64,000 nt of DNA from Simiduia sp. 21SJ11W-1 (GTDB taxonomy: Bacteria > Pseudomonadota > Gammaproteobacteria > Pseudomonadales > Cellvibrionaceae), in assembly GCF_024138675.1 (NCBI RefSeq), contig NZ_CP090959.1, positions 620,001-684,000 on the forward strand, written 5' to 3'. Positions 19,446 through 29,125 of the stretch are shown here, piece after piece. A program made the translations under genes and the position numbers. How positions within the stretch are numbered: position 1 is the first letter of the stretch; each line of letters starts with the position of its first letter. A model generated the notes under the pieces. The model was given only the letters and a program-made list of their open reading frames with translations. It searched no databases and was not told the origin of the DNA.

Positions 19446-20508
19446 TGGGTTGTTCCATCGGTATGTATAAGGTGAATTGGGTTTGGCCTGGCCAGCTTTC
19501 ACACTCGATCAGTCCGTGATGTTGGTTGATGAGCTGTTGGGAGATGGCGAGCCCAAGGCCTGTGCCTTCGGCGCGCCCGGAAATCATGGGGTAGAAAATG
19601 TCTTCAATGAGCTCCTGCGGGATGCCGGGGCCGTTGTCGAGAATGTCTATGCGGCACACCAGCCCATAGTGGTGACGGCCAATGGTGAACTGGCGCTGCA
19701 CGCGGGTGCGCAGCGCAATGTGGCCATCTTCCACATTGTTTTCCTGCAGTGCTTGCATGGCGTTGCGCACCACGTTCAGGGTGGCCTGCACCAATTGTTC
19801 GGCATCGCCGTCCAGGTCGGGAATACTGGGGTCGTAATCGCGGGTGATGGTAACTTGCCCACCGCTTTCGGCATCCACCAATACGCACACTCGCTCGAGC
19901 ACCTGGTGGATGTTAATGGGCGCGAAATTGGGGGGCTGGCGGGGGCCCAGCATGCGGTCTACCAGGTTGCGCAGCCGGTCGGCCTCTTCAATGATGACCT
20001 GGGTGTATTCCTTCAGCCCGCCATCGTCTAATTCGCGCGCCAGCAATTGTGCGGCGCCACGTATTCCACCCAGCGGGTTCTTGATTTCATGGGCCATGCC
20101 GCGCACCAGGTTGCGGCTGGTGTCTTGGGCGGAAAGCAGTGCCTCCTCGCGGGAGATGCGCAGCAGCCTGTCTAAGGGCTGAATTTCAATGAGTAGGCCA
20201 TTGGGTTGGTTAATGGGGGTTACGGTGTAATCCACCGTGAGCCGCGTACCGCTGCCGAGCGTCCATTCGGCGCGGCGGCGGGTAAACTGGTGCTGCTCGC
20301 TGAGCGCTTCCTGCAGGTCTTTTTGGGCTGCCTCCGATTCGTGCACAAAGTGCACCATCTGCTCGCCCACCACCCGCTCGCCACTTACCGCCAGCAGCAT
20401 TTCGGCGGCGGGGTTAATGTGCTGGATGCGCAGGTTGGCATCGGCCACCACCACAGCGGTATTCAGGCTGTCGAGCAGGGTTCTGAATGAGAGTTCGGAC
20501 TTAGTCAC
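19432..20508 (-). CDS. ntrB: Nitrogen regulation sensor kinase NtrB (GlnL)
   Basis: A 358-aa soluble histidine kinase that phosphorylates or dephosphorylates NtrC under PII control. An N-terminal PAS domain (LDSLNTAVVVADANLRIQHI) is followed by the H-box GMAHEIKNPLGGIRGAAQ and the ATPase blocks NVVRNAMQAL, DNGPGIP and GTGLGLAISQ. It has no membrane segments. It is followed without gap by ntrC. A palindromic NtrC-like site and a weak sigma-54-like sequence lie upstream. Confidence 0.96.
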   Translation of the reverse strand: MTKSELSFRTLLDSLNTAVVVADANLRIQHINPAAEMLLAVSGERVVGEQMVHFVHESEAAQKDLQEALSEQHQFTRRRAEWTLGSGTRLTVDYTVTPINQPNGLLIEIQPLDRLLRISREEALLSAQDTSRNLVRGMAHEIKNPLGGIRGAAQLLARELDDGGLKEYTQVIIEEADRLRNLVDRMLGPRQPPNFAPINIHQVLERVCVLVDAESGGQVTITRDYDPSIPDLDGDAEQLVQATLNVVRNAMQALQENNVEDGHIALRTRVQRQFTIGRHHYGLVCRIDILDNGPGIPQELIEDIFYPMISGRAEGTGLGLAISQQLINQHHGLIECESWPGQTQFTLYIPMEQPNAKD

Positions 20509-20540
20509 TGCAATACCTCAAGATCCAATGGGGTCAGCCT

Positions 20541-20556
20541 TGCAAGAACTAAACCA
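20541..20556 (-). promoter_or_regulatory. Weak sigma-54 promoter candidate for ntrBC
   Basis: On the minus strand TGGTTTAGTTCTTGCA keeps GG and GC of the -24/-12 elements at the correct spacing, but the CAC after GG is TTT. It is 33 bases before the ntrB start and about 85 bases from an NtrC-like palindrome. Confidence 0.35.
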
Positions 20557-20638
20557 ACCTTGAAATGGGCGTTTGCAGGGCAAAAGACGGTGATTCCTTC
20601 ACCAAAGTGAGGCGATTAGCGTAGCGCAAAAACAACTA

Positions 20639-20657
20639 GCGCACCATTATGGTGCGC
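20639..20657. promoter_or_regulatory. NtrC-binding-site-like palindrome upstream of ntrB
   Basis: GCGCACC-ATTAT-GGTGCGC is a perfect dyad whose half-sites GCACC/GGTGC at five-base spacing match the NtrC consensus. It lies about 130 bases upstream of ntrB and after the DUF4124 gene, suggesting autoregulation. Confidence 0.65.
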
Positions 20658-20695
20658 AGCTTGATAAAAAGGGATTGTTTTGGGGCTTGGGGCGA

Positions 20696-21223
20696 TTAAT
20701 CTGTGCGAGGAACCCTTGCACGGTGAACGTACACTGGCACCGGCTCCGATTCTGCCAGCACCTCTTGATCTTCGTTGTAAATGATCACGCTGATCTGGTG
20801 TTCGCCCCGGTGAATTTCGGGAATGGTGATTACTGTGTCGGTGCTGCTATTGCCCATAGGCGTACCGTTAGACAGCACCTGGTAGCGCATGCCTTGCTCA
20901 AGGGGGCGGTTGGTTTCAAAGCTTACGGTGAGGTCGCGATCGCCCGGGTTCAGGTGGGTTTCGGGTGCCGGGCTGACAATGTACAGCTCTATGGCCGGGG
21001 CCTGGTCGCGCTTGGGGCGGCGCTTGGGGTGCAAGTTGCCGGATTCGCCGCTCATATCAAAACCGGGGGTGACGTTGGTTTCCTTCAGCTCTACCTTTTC
21101 GGTTTTGTCTGTGGGTGTGTCTGTGTAGATAACCCGGCCTTTTTCATCGGTGGTTTTGTAAACTTCGGCACCGGCAGATGCGCACATCGAAAGGCTTAAC
21201 AGCAAGCAGGCGATTAATCTCAT
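20696..21223 (-). CDS. DUF4124-domain exported protein
   Basis: A 175-aa protein with signal peptide MRLIACLLLSLSMCASAGA. The DUF4124 core follows directly: EVYKTTDEKGRVIYTDTP, then a charged linker and a beta-sandwich-like second half (LTVSFETNRPL, HQISVIIYNEDQEVL). The role is unknown; the gene often sits between glnA and ntrBC in gammaproteobacteria, as here. The ATG at 21223 has GAGGAGCC upstream. Confidence 0.8.
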   Translation of the reverse strand: MRLIACLLLSLSMCASAGAEVYKTTDEKGRVIYTDTPTDKTEKVELKETNVTPGFDMSGESGNLHPKRRPKRDQAPAIELYIVSPAPETHLNPGDRDLTVSFETNRPLEQGMRYQVLSNGTPMGNSSTDTVITIPEIHRGEHQISVIIYNEDQEVLAESEPVPVYVHRARVPRTD

Positions 21224-21304
21224 GGCGGCTCCTCGGTGAGCGTTTGGTGTGGGCCTAAACCCTGTGGCGCGAGTATAAACCAAGTACTTAACACTCAGAC
21301 AAAC

Positions 21305-21336
21305 AAAAGGCCCACAAGTTTCCTTGTGGGCCTTTT
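21305..21336 (-). terminator. Rho-independent terminator of glnA
   Basis: AAAAGGCCCACAAG and CTTGTGGGCCTTTT form a perfect 14-pair stem around a four-base loop, about 40 bases after the glnA stop. Confidence 0.92.
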
Positions 21337-21373
21337 GGGTGATGCGGCTGCTCAAATTCGAGCAGTGGCGCAC

Positions 21374-22777
21374 TTACACAGAGTAGTAGAGTTCAAATTC
21401 TACTGGGTGTGGTGTCATGTTGATCTTCTGGATGTCGCCCTTCTTCAGTTCGATGTAAGAATCGATGAAGTCGTCAGAGAAAACGCCGCCACGGGTCAGG
21501 AACTCGCGGTCTGCATCCAGTGCATCCAGGGCCTGCTCAAGGCTTGAACACACAGTTGGAATTTCGGCTTCTTCTTCTGGTGGCAGGTCGTACAGATCTT
21601 TAGAGGCTGCTTCACCCGGGTGAATCTTGTTCTGAATACCGTCGATACCGGCCATCAGCAGGGCTGAGAAGCACAGGTAGGGGTTGGCGGTTGGATCTGG
21701 GAAGCGGGTTTCAATACGCTTGGCCTTGGCGCTCTGTACGAAAGGAATACGGATAGAAGCCGAGCGGTTGCGGGCAGAGTAAGCCAGCATTACAGGTGCT
21801 TCGAAGCCGGGAACCAGACGCTTGTAAGAGTTGGTAGAGGCATTACAGAAGGCGTTCAGCGCGCGCGCGTGCTTGATGATACCGCCAACATAGTAAAGGG
21901 CAGTTTCAGACAGGCCAGCGTAGCTGTCGCCAGCAAACTGGTTTACGCCGTCTTTAGAGAAAGACTGGTGTACGTGCATGCCTGAGCCGTTGTCGCCAAT
22001 CAAAGGCTTGGGCATGAAGGTGGCAGTTTTGCCGTAGGCGTGCGCTACGTTGTGAACGCAGTACTTCAGAATCTGTACTTCGTCAGCCTTTTTCACCAGG
22101 GTGTTGGCGCCAACGCCAATCTCGCACTGGCCAGCGGTGGCCACTTCGTGGTGGTGAATTTCAATTTCCAGGCCCATGGCTTCCATGGCGTTACACATGG
22201 CGCCGCGGATGTCGTGCAGGCTGTCCAGTGGTGGTACGGGGAAGTAGCCGCCTTTTACGCGTGGACGGTGGCCGGTGTTGGCGCCGTCGAAATCGTCGCC
22301 TGAAGACCAGGCCGCTTCTTCAGAGTTGATCTTGTAGAAAGCGCCGCCCATGCCAGAGTTGAACTGCACGCTGTCGAAGATGAAGAACTCTGGCTCTGGG
22401 CCGAACAGTGCCTTGTCGCCGAGGCCGGTTGAGGTCAGGTAGTCTTCTGCGCGCTTGGCGATAGAGCGTGGGTCGCGGTCGTAGCCCTGCATGGTTGAAG
22501 GCTCAACGATGTTACAGCGCACAATCACGGTGGGCTCTTCGGTGAACGGGTCCATTACAGATGCATCGTCATCGGGCATCAGGATCATGTCGGATTCGTT
22601 GATGCCTTTCCAGCCGGAGATAGATGAGCCATCAAACATGCGGCCTTCTTCGAAGAAAGACTCGCTGATAGTGCTGGCTGGGTAAGATACGTGCTGCTCT
22701 TTACCTTTGGTATCGGTAAAACGCAGATCAACCCACTTGGCTTCGTGTTCCTTGATCAGGTCTAAAGTTTTTGACAT
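21374..22777 (-). CDS. glnA: Glutamine synthetase, type I
   Basis: GlnA condenses glutamate and ammonia with ATP; it is the main entry for ammonia into the cell. The 467-aa protein has the beta-grasp [10 protein letters not shown], metal and ATP motifs ([26 protein letters not shown]), the NRSASIRIP block and the adenylylation site Tyr396 in KDLYDLPPE, so GlnE-type control is expected. A near-consensus sigma-54 promoter with NtrC sites lies upstream and a strong terminator downstream, so it is transcribed alone under nitrogen control. Confidence 0.98.
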   Translation of the reverse strand: MSKTLDLIKEHEAKWVDLRFTDTKGKEQHVSYPASTISESFFEEGRMFDGSSISGWKGINESDMILMPDDDASVMDPFTEEPTVIVRCNIVEPSTMQGYDRDPRSIAKRAEDYLTSTGLGDKALFGPEPEFFIFDSVQFNSGMGGAFYKINSEEAAWSSGDDFDGANTGHRPRVKGGYFPVPPLDSLHDIRGAMCNAMEAMGLEIEIHHHEVATAGQCEIGVGANTLVKKADEVQILKYCVHNVAHAYGKTATFMPKPLIGDNGSGMHVHQSFSKDGVNQFAGDSYAGLSETALYYVGGIIKHARALNAFCNASTNSYKRLVPGFEAPVMLAYSARNRSASIRIPFVQSAKAKRIETRFPDPTANPYLCFSALLMAGIDGIQNKIHPGEAASKDLYDLPPEEEAEIPTVCSSLEQALDALDADREFLTRGGVFSDDFIDSYIELKKGDIQKINMTPHPVEFELYYSV

Positions 22778-22886
22778 GGATGCCTCCGAATAGTCAGACC
22801 GGTTAACAATTTATTTTTACATCGCGCCCTTCCTGCATGCTGCATCATCGATACCGCGGGGCGCTGATGAAGGGTATCCGAGTAAG

Positions 22887-22902
22887 GGCAAAATATATGC
22901 CA
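22887..22902 (-). promoter_or_regulatory. Sigma-54 promoter of glnA
   Basis: On the minus strand TGGCATATATTTTGCC matches TGGCAC-N5-TTGC with one mismatch in the -24 box. The expected start point leaves a leader of about 100 bases before glnA. Confidence 0.88.
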
Positions 22903-22962
22903 AATCGGAATATCCCGTAGAGGCCCATATTTCAGGCCGTGCGCCAGTGCAGGGCGGCGTAA

Positions 22963-22991
22963 GCGCAATTATGGTGCACCACACTGGTGCC
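22963..22991. promoter_or_regulatory. NtrC enhancer sites for glnA
   Basis: TGCACC-ACACT-GGTGCC (22975-22991) matches the NtrC consensus almost perfectly. An overlapping weaker site GCGCA-ATTAT-GGTGC lies at 22963-22977. They are 60-100 bases upstream of the sigma-54 promoter. A further half-site (GCGCACC-ATTAT) lies near 23004. Confidence 0.8.
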
Positions 22992-23029
22992 TTAGTGTGT
23001 TGCGCGCACCATTATAGGTCATTACCCCG

Positions 23030-23060
23030 TTGGGACGCTCAATGATTGAGCATGTATAAT
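23030..23060 (+). promoter_or_regulatory. Probable thiI promoter with internal palindrome
   Basis: The -10 box TATAAT (23055-23060) follows TTGGGA at 23030 by 19 bases. Between them, GCTCAAT-G-ATTGAGC (23037-23051) is a perfect dyad, placed where a repressor could act. A GC-rich discriminator GCGCGCC follows, the same as upstream of typA. Confidence 0.55.
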
Positions 23061-23142
23061 GCGCGCCCTTTTATTTCAGGCGTGTGTCTGGCCATCACCA
23101 TGCTGGGTGGCGTGGAGCTTTGGGCTCGAGGAGAAGTTAAGT

Positions 23143-24627
23143 ATGCATTTTGTTGTGAAGTTGTTCCCGGAAATCACCATTAAAAGCCCGCCCGTGCGCA
23201 AGCGCTTCATAAAGCAGCTGCGCGAAAATTTGCGCGCGCAATTGGTGCAGGTAGATCCGGCCATAGCCGTGGTGCGCGATTGGGAAAAAATTGAAGTGAC
23301 CTGTGAGAGCGCCGATGAGCAGCTCTGGGCGCGGGTGTCCGATGTGTTGGCGCGCACGCCCGGCATTGCCAACTTTGTGCGCGTGCAGGCCTTCCCGCTC
23401 GGCGACATGGACGACATCTTCCAGAAAACCCTGCCCATTTGGGGGCCGAAGCTCGCCGGTAAAACCTTTTGCGTGCGCGTTAAGCGCAGCGGCAACCACG
23501 ATTTCTCATCCATTGATGTAGAGCGCTATGTGGGTGGCGGCTTGAACCAGCACACCGGGGCAAAAGGCGTGAGCCTCAAACAGCCGGATGTGACCGTAAA
23601 GCTTGAGATCCGGGCCGACACCCTCTACGTGGTGGAAGAGCAAACCCCGGGCCTGGGTGGCTTCCCGCTCGGCTCGCAGGAAGGCGTACTGTCGCTCATA
23701 TCCGGCGGTTTCGACTCCACCGTGGCCAGCTATTTGATGATCAAGCGCGGCGTGCGCACCCACTACTGCTTTTTTAATCTCGGCGGCAAGGCCCACGAGC
23801 TGGGTGTTAAAGAGGTGGCCTTTTATTTGTGGAATAAGTTTGGCTCTTCGCACCCGGTGAAATTTGTCACTGTGCCCTTTGAAGGAGTGGTTAGCCAGAT
23901 TTTGCAAAACGTGGATAACAGCTACATGGGGGTGGTGCTCAAGCGCATGATGCTGCGTGCGGCAACCCAGGTGGCGGCTGAGCTGGACTTGCCTGCGTTG
24001 GTAACCGGTGAAGCGGTGGCGCAGGTATCCAGCCAAACGCTGCCCAACCTGGCCGCTATCGACGCCGTTACCGATACATTGGTGCTGCGCCCGCTGGTGG
24101 TGATGGACAAAGGCGACATCATTGATATTTCCCGCGCCATTGGCACCGAAGATTTCGCCGCCTCCATGCCCGAGTACTGCGGTGTGATCTCCGTTAAACC
24201 CACCACCCGCGCCAAGATGGATCGCGTGCTGCACGCTGAAAGCAAGTTCGATTTCGATGTGCTGGAGCAGGCTATAGGCGCGCGTCGCACCCAGTTTATT
24301 CAGGATGTGGTGGCCGATTTAGAGCAAACGGTGGTGAGCGTTGAGCAGGTGGCCGACCCGCAGCAGGCGGTGGTGGTGGATATTCGCCACCCCAACGAGG
24401 AAGAGCTGCGCCCGCTGCGCCTGGCCAATGTGGAAGTGCTGAAAATTCCGTTTTTCAGCCTCAACACCCGTTTCGCCGCCCTGGATGCCGGCCGCCAATA
24501 CCTGCTGTATTGCGATAAAGGTGTGATGAGCCAGCTGCACGCTGAGCACCTGAAAGACGCAGGCTTTGATAACGTGGGCGTATACCGGCCGGCCCCTAAA
24601 GCCGCTGGCTGCGAGCTTAAGGGCTAG
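23143..24627 (+). CDS. thiI: tRNA 4-thiouridine synthase / thiamine thiazole sulfur carrier ThiI
   Basis: ThiI makes 4-thiouridine at tRNA position 8 and, in many enterics, feeds sulfur into the thiamine thiazole. The 494-aa protein has a ferredoxin-like and THUMP region, the PP-loop SGGFDSTVAS (about residue 187) and a C-terminal rhodanese domain with catalytic Cys457 in YLLYCDKGV. The long form with rhodanese is the enteric type. The ATG at 23143 has GAGGAGAAG upstream and fits the family start MHFVVKLFPEI. Its end overlaps a convergent gene by 11 bases. Confidence 0.95.
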   Translation: MHFVVKLFPEITIKSPPVRKRFIKQLRENLRAQLVQVDPAIAVVRDWEKIEVTCESADEQLWARVSDVLARTPGIANFVRVQAFPLGDMDDIFQKTLPIWGPKLAGKTFCVRVKRSGNHDFSSIDVERYVGGGLNQHTGAKGVSLKQPDVTVKLEIRADTLYVVEEQTPGLGGFPLGSQEGVLSLISGGFDSTVASYLMIKRGVRTHYCFFNLGGKAHELGVKEVAFYLWNKFGSSHPVKFVTVPFEGVVSQILQNVDNSYMGVVLKRMMLRAATQVAAELDLPALVTGEAVAQVSSQTLPNLAAIDAVTDTLVLRPLVVMDKGDIIDISRAIGTEDFAASMPEYCGVISVKPTTRAKMDRVLHAESKFDFDVLEQAIGARRTQFIQDVVADLEQTVVSVEQVADPQQAVVVDIRHPNEEELRPLRLANVEVLKIPFFSLNTRFAALDAGRQYLLYCDKGVMSQLHAEHLKDAGFDNVGVYRPAPKAAGCELKG

Positions 24628-25450
24628 GTTTGGCGGCGCTTGGCTTGCGCATGGTTAAAAACATGCCGTGCGCGGCAAAGATGTCGGCCCCGGCCTGGCT
24701 GTGGGCCACCGCCAATACCGCCTGTTCCAGTGCGTAGTGGCGGGCCTGGTAGTTGGCAATGTTCGGGTTGATGCACAGCACTATGTCCAGGTTTGGCAGC
24801 GCCAGCTTGCGGTAGGCAAATTGCGGCGAGAGCGCCACCAGTGGCGGCTCCATGTGTTCCTGAAAATCCACCACCAGGCCCAGCCGCTGTTTGGCAAACA
24901 TGCGCACTATGGCTTTGTCGGCGTTGCTGTCGTCGGTTTTGGTGCCCGGCGGCAGCAGCTGGGCAAGTGTATGGCTGGTAGATTGCGGCGCGTACACCAC
25001 CTCATTGGCCAGTTGCTCAAGGCGCTCAAGGGTGGGATGTTGGGCGCGGTTTACATATACCGCCGGCCTCAGCCGGGTGAGGGGCTCGGCCGAGCAGTGG
25101 TAGTGGTCTTTGGCCTGTGCAATGTAAAAGCTTGAAACGAAGGCCAGCTGCAGGCGGCCGGCGCGGGTAAGCTGCACCATGCGCTGCTGTGGCAGTTGTT
25201 GCAGCCGCAAGGGCTCATTCACCTGTGCTGCCGCTACCCGCAATAAATCCAGCGTAACCCCTTCGGCCTCTTTTGTTGCCTCGCTCACATACTGAAAGGG
25301 CGGGAACTTTACAAAGTTATAGGTGAGGGGGGCGGGCACTGCCTCGGCTGTGGCAAGCTGGCAGGCTGCAGCCGTTAGCAAAAGCCAGGTGCCCAGCGCA
25401 GGCAGCGCCCGGCGGCAGGTGCCGGTTGTGAAGGTGCAGGGCAGGGCCAT
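24617..25450 (-). CDS. Periplasmic substrate-binding protein-like, family 3
   Basis: A 277-aa exported protein resembling solute-binding proteins of family 3. After a hydrophobic signal segment the mature part reads YNFVKFPPFQYVSE...EGVTLDLL, the usual start of such proteins, and has a GRLQLAFVSSFY strand. No transporter genes lie nearby, so it may be a sensor-type or orphan binding protein. The gene is convergent with thiI and divergent from typA. The ligand is unknown. Confidence 0.7.
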   Translation of the reverse strand: MALPCTFTTGTCRRALPALGTWLLLTAAACQLATAEAVPAPLTYNFVKFPPFQYVSEATKEAEGVTLDLLRVAAAQVNEPLRLQQLPQQRMVQLTRAGRLQLAFVSSFYIAQAKDHYHCSAEPLTRLRPAVYVNRAQHPTLERLEQLANEVVYAPQSTSHTLAQLLPPGTKTDDSNADKAIVRMFAKQRLGLVVDFQEHMEPPLVALSPQFAYRKLALPNLDIVLCINPNIANYQARHYALEQAVLAVAHSQAGADIFAAHGMFLTMRKPSAAKPSP

Positions 25451-25562
25451 GGCGCGCCTTATAGGGTGAAAGTATGAGCTTATAGCCTAGCGGGTGCCGG
25501 GCATTTGGTAAATGAATCTGACTTTCGCACGCTTTTGACTGTTTATTGAGCACCGACACCGG

Positions 25563-25568
25563 TATAAT
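25563..25568 (+). promoter_or_regulatory. -10 box of the typA promoter
   Basis: TATAAT followed by GCGCGCCCTTTATT, nearly the same block as at thiI (23055 on). A GC-rich discriminator is typical of promoters under stringent control. No clear -35 box at normal spacing was seen. Confidence 0.55.
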
Positions 25569-25673
25569 GCGCGCCCTTTATTCTTGAGCATTGCTGTCGG
25601 TTTGGCCATGGCCCCCGTCTACACTGTGCTGAGTGTGAGTAACACCCCCCTTTATTTTTAAGAGATTCCTGTT

Positions 25674-27482
25674 GTGATCGAGAAATTACGCAATATTGCC
25701 ATCATCGCCCACGTTGACCATGGCAAAACCACCCTCGTGGACAAGCTGTTAAGCCAGTCCGGCACCCTCGATCGCAAGAATGTGGGCACCGAACGTATCA
25801 TGGACTCCAACGACCAGGAGCGTGAGCGCGGTATTACCATTTTGGCCAAAAACACCGCCATTGAGTGGAACGGCTACCACATCAACATCGTAGATACCCC
25901 CGGGCACGCCGATTTCGGTGGAGAAGTTGAGCGCGTACTCTCGATGGTAGATTGCGTGTGCTTGCTGGTAGATGCCGTAGATGGCCCCATGCCACAAACC
26001 CGCTTTGTAACCTCCAAGGCCTTTGAAAAAGGTTTGAACCCCATTGTGGTAATCAACAAGGTTGACCGCCCCGGTGCGCGCCCTGATTGGGTAATGGATC
26101 AGGTATTCGACCTGTTCGACCGCTTGGGTGCCACCGATGAGCAGCTGGATTTCCCGGTTATTTATGCCTCTGCCTTGAATGGTATCGCGGGCATGGAACT
26201 GGACGACATGGCAGAAGACATGACGCCCCTGTTCCAATTGATTGTAGATAAGGTGAATCCGCCAGAAGTGGACCGCGACGGCCCCTTCCAAATGCAAATT
26301 TCTGCACTCGATTACAACTCCTACGTGGGTGTTATCGGTGTGGGGCGCATCAAGCGCGGCTCTGTGAAGCCCAACCAGCAAGTGGTGGTTGTGGATCACG
26401 AAGGTAAATCTCGCAAAGGTAAAGTGCTGCAGGTAATGGGTTACCTGGGCCTTGAGCGCGTTGAAGAAACCGAAGCCTTCGCCGGCGACATTGTGTGCGT
26501 TACCGGTATCGAAGGTTTGAACATTTCAGACACCCTGTGCGATCCGCAAAATGTAGAAGCACTGCCCGCGTTGATGGTGGATGAGCCCACCGTGAGCATG
26601 ACCTTCCAGGTGAACGATTCACCCTTCGCCGGTAAAGAGGGCAAGTTCGTTACCTCGCGCAACATCAAAGATCGCCTGGACCAAGAGCTGATTCACAACG
26701 TGGCACTGCGCGTTCAGCAGGGCGACACGCCAGACAAATTTATTGTGTCTGGCCGTGGTGAATTGCACTTGTCGGTACTGATCGAAAACATGCGTCGCGA
26801 AGGTTTCGAGCTGGGTGTGTCGCGCCCTGAGGTTATCCAGAAAGAAGTGGATGGCCAGATCATGGAGCCCTTCGAGCAGGTAGTGATCGACGTAGAAGAG
26901 CAGCACCAGGGCTCTATTATGGAAGAACTGGGCCTGCGCAAAGCGGAAATGACCAACATGGAGCCAGACGGCAAAGGCCGTGTAAAACTGGAATTCATCG
27001 TGCCTTCACGCGGATTGATCGGCTTCCGTGGTTTGTTCCTCACCCTGACCTCCGGTTCTGGCATTATGACCAGCATCTTTGATCACTACGGCCCGGTAAA
27101 AGACGGTGAAGTGGCCAAGCGCATTAACGGCGTTCTGATTTCCATGGTGAAGGGTAAAACCCTGGCTTACGGCCTGCACCCGCTGCAAGACCGTGGCCGC
27201 CTGTTTTTGGGCTCGGCTGTTGAAGTGTACGAAGGCCAGATCATCGGCCTGCACAGCCGCGGTAACGACCTGGTGGTTAACCCTACCAAGGCCAAGCAGC
27301 TCACCAACGTGCGCGCCTCCGGTACCGACGACGCCTTGACGCTATCGCCACCGATCAAGCACACCCTTGAGCAGGCGTTGGAATTCATTGAAGACGATGA
27401 GCTGGTAGAGGTAACGCCCCAGAGCATTCGTTTGCGCAAGAAATTGCTCACTGAAAACGAACGCAAGCGCGCCAAGAAGTAA
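25674..27482 (+). CDS. typA: Ribosome-associated GTPase TypA/BipA
   Basis: A 602-aa translational GTPase that helps 50S assembly and growth in cold or stress. It has the G domain ([26 protein letters not shown]), EF-G-like domains III and V and the C-terminal domain ending [17 protein letters not shown]. The start is a GTG with a weak AAGAG site; the N-terminus [17 protein letters not shown] matches the family. It is a single gene with its own promoter and terminator. Confidence 0.97.
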   Translation: MIEKLRNIAIIAHVDHGKTTLVDKLLSQSGTLDRKNVGTERIMDSNDQERERGITILAKNTAIEWNGYHINIVDTPGHADFGGEVERVLSMVDCVCLLVDAVDGPMPQTRFVTSKAFEKGLNPIVVINKVDRPGARPDWVMDQVFDLFDRLGATDEQLDFPVIYASALNGIAGMELDDMAEDMTPLFQLIVDKVNPPEVDRDGPFQMQISALDYNSYVGVIGVGRIKRGSVKPNQQVVVVDHEGKSRKGKVLQVMGYLGLERVEETEAFAGDIVCVTGIEGLNISDTLCDPQNVEALPALMVDEPTVSMTFQVNDSPFAGKEGKFVTSRNIKDRLDQELIHNVALRVQQGDTPDKFIVSGRGELHLSVLIENMRREGFELGVSRPEVIQKEVDGQIMEPFEQVVIDVEEQHQGSIMEELGLRKAEMTNMEPDGKGRVKLEFIVPSRGLIGFRGLFLTLTSGSGIMTSIFDHYGPVKDGEVAKRINGVLISMVKGKTLAYGLHPLQDRGRLFLGSAVEVYEGQIIGLHSRGNDLVVNPTKAKQLTNVRASGTDDALTLSPPIKHTLEQALEFIEDDELVEVTPQSIRLRKKLLTENERKRAKK

Positions 27483-27495
27483 TTGCCGCGCGTTT

Positions 27496-27522
27496 AAAAA
27501 ACCGGCTGCGGCCGGTTTTTTT
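27496..27522 (+). terminator. Rho-independent terminator of typA
   Basis: AAAAACCGGC and GCCGGTTTTT form a ten-pair stem around TGCG, 14 bases after the typA stop. Confidence 0.92.
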
Positions 27523-27634
27523 ATGCCCGCTCGCAAGCGCGACGGCCCGCACGCCGGTAACATGCGCGAATAGGGTAAAGTGTACTGCCAAAAGGCGGCT
27601 GGATGCGGCTGCCCGTTAACCTTGAGTAAACAAA

Positions 27635-28954
27635 ATGAAAGCCTCCGCCCCCAATTTTTCAGACCCGCGCCTAGCCGCCGTTTGGCAAGAGTGGCAGAAG
27701 GCCCCGCTTGGCCAGGCGCTGGATAAATGGCTGAAGTACCAGCTGCCCAAGCTGCATTTGCGCTATGAAGACCAAAAAACCGAGCGCGGTTCGTTGGCAC
27801 TGGCTTTAATAGAAGCGCTGCGGTTTCAGCAGCTGGCAATGGCCCTTGAACACGCCTTTGCAACAGGTACTGAGGTGGATTGGTTCCAGTGGGATGCCCA
27901 ATGGCGGCCCGCGCTACTGGCGGCCTTCAGCCCCGAGCTGCTATGGGGGTGGGTCAGCTTACGGGTAAGTGGCAAGCTGCCGGCCGGGCGCCAATACCAG
28001 CAGGCTGAGTGGGCCGGGCGGCGCGACCTCTTTGCAAGCCTCGCGCCTGGCGCGGCCGAAGGGCCCCTTGAATACCTGTGGCACGGCCTGAGGCCCGGCT
28101 GGCAGCCGCTGCTCGCTGCGCGTGCGCAGGCAAGCGGTTGGCAGGCAAAAGATGTATCAGCATTTATACGCGCCCAAATACAAACGCCGCCCCTGTGGTT
28201 GCGGGTGCAGCCAGAGTTGCCCATTAGCGCCGCCTGTGCCCAATTGCTAGCCGATGAAGTGAACGCAAAAATCGTAGCTAATGAACTCTGTGCAATCGGT
28301 GGGCGAGGGGTGCAAGGCAGTGGCTTGTACAAGCGCGGGCTGATTGAAATTCAGGATCTTGCCAGCCAGCGCATTGCCCTGGCCGTTGGTGTGGCGCCGG
28401 GCCAAAAAGTGTGGGATGCCTGCGCCGGTGCCGGCGGTAAATCACTGGCCATTGCCGCGGGTATGGGCAACAAAGGCTCGCTCTATGCCACCGACTTACA
28501 CGAGCATAAGCTCAAGGAACTTAAGCGCCGCGCCAAGCGCGCCAATGTCACTAACATTCGCAGTTTTACCTGGAATGCAGAGCGGCCCTTACAGCTGCCG
28601 AAAGAGGTGGCCCAGCAGCAGGGGTTTGACTGGGTGCTGGTAGATGCCCCTTGCACCTCCACCGGTACCTGGCGGCGCAATCCCGATGCCCGATGGCGCT
28701 TTAACGATGAAGACACCCAAGAACTCGTGGCGATTCAAAAAAGCATATTGCGTATGGCCGTGCCTGCCGTGCGCGAAGGTGGCCATTTGGTTTACGCCAC
28801 CTGCTCGTGGGATGTGCGGGAAAACGAACAGCAGGTTGCAGAGTTTCTTGCCAGCCACCCAGGTTTCAGGTTAATTTCACAGACGCTGCTTGGCTGCCCG
28901 GCAGAAAATTCGGATACTATGTTTGCAGCAGTTTTAAAGCGCCCTGTTTCGTAG
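27635..28954 (+). CDS. RsmB/RsmF-type RNA m5C methyltransferase
   Basis: A 439-aa SAM-dependent methyltransferase of the RsmB/NOP2/Sun family. The C-terminal half has the SAM loop VWDACAGAGGKSLAIA, the first catalytic Cys (about C340) in VDAPCTSTGTWRRNP and the second (about C390) in VYATCSW. The N-terminal half is variable, as expected for an RNA-binding arm. The RNA target, 16S rRNA or other, is not visible. It is a single gene between typA and the accessory stretch. Confidence 0.9.
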   Translation: MKASAPNFSDPRLAAVWQEWQKAPLGQALDKWLKYQLPKLHLRYEDQKTERGSLALALIEALRFQQLAMALEHAFATGTEVDWFQWDAQWRPALLAAFSPELLWGWVSLRVSGKLPAGRQYQQAEWAGRRDLFASLAPGAAEGPLEYLWHGLRPGWQPLLAARAQASGWQAKDVSAFIRAQIQTPPLWLRVQPELPISAACAQLLADEVNAKIVANELCAIGGRGVQGSGLYKRGLIEIQDLASQRIALAVGVAPGQKVWDACAGAGGKSLAIAAGMGNKGSLYATDLHEHKLKELKRRAKRANVTNIRSFTWNAERPLQLPKEVAQQQGFDWVLVDAPCTSTGTWRRNPDARWRFNDEDTQELVAIQKSILRMAVPAVREGGHLVYATCSWDVRENEQQVAEFLASHPGFRLISQTLLGCPAENSDTMFAAVLKRPVS

Positions 28955-28997
28955 GGCGGCTATTGCAGTGCCGTTTTTACTTATAATTTTGTAGCTG

Positions 28998-29125
28998 CGC
29001 GCTTGCAGTATCGGGCTATGCTTAACACCTAAAATACATGGTGAAAATATTTTTATACATTCTCCTGTCGCTTGGTGCGTTTGGTTTTTATACCAATGTT
29101 CTTCCAGACTCGGTGCCAGCTGTGA
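28998..29125 (+). repeat. Left copy of a ~130-bp duplication (start of the TlpA-like gene)
   Basis: The stretch CGCGCTTGCAG, then ATCGGGCTATGC, TTAACACCTAAAA and the first coding bases matches the sequence at 30428 onward, with scattered changes. It brackets the serine hydrolase gene together with the right copy. Confidence 0.85.
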
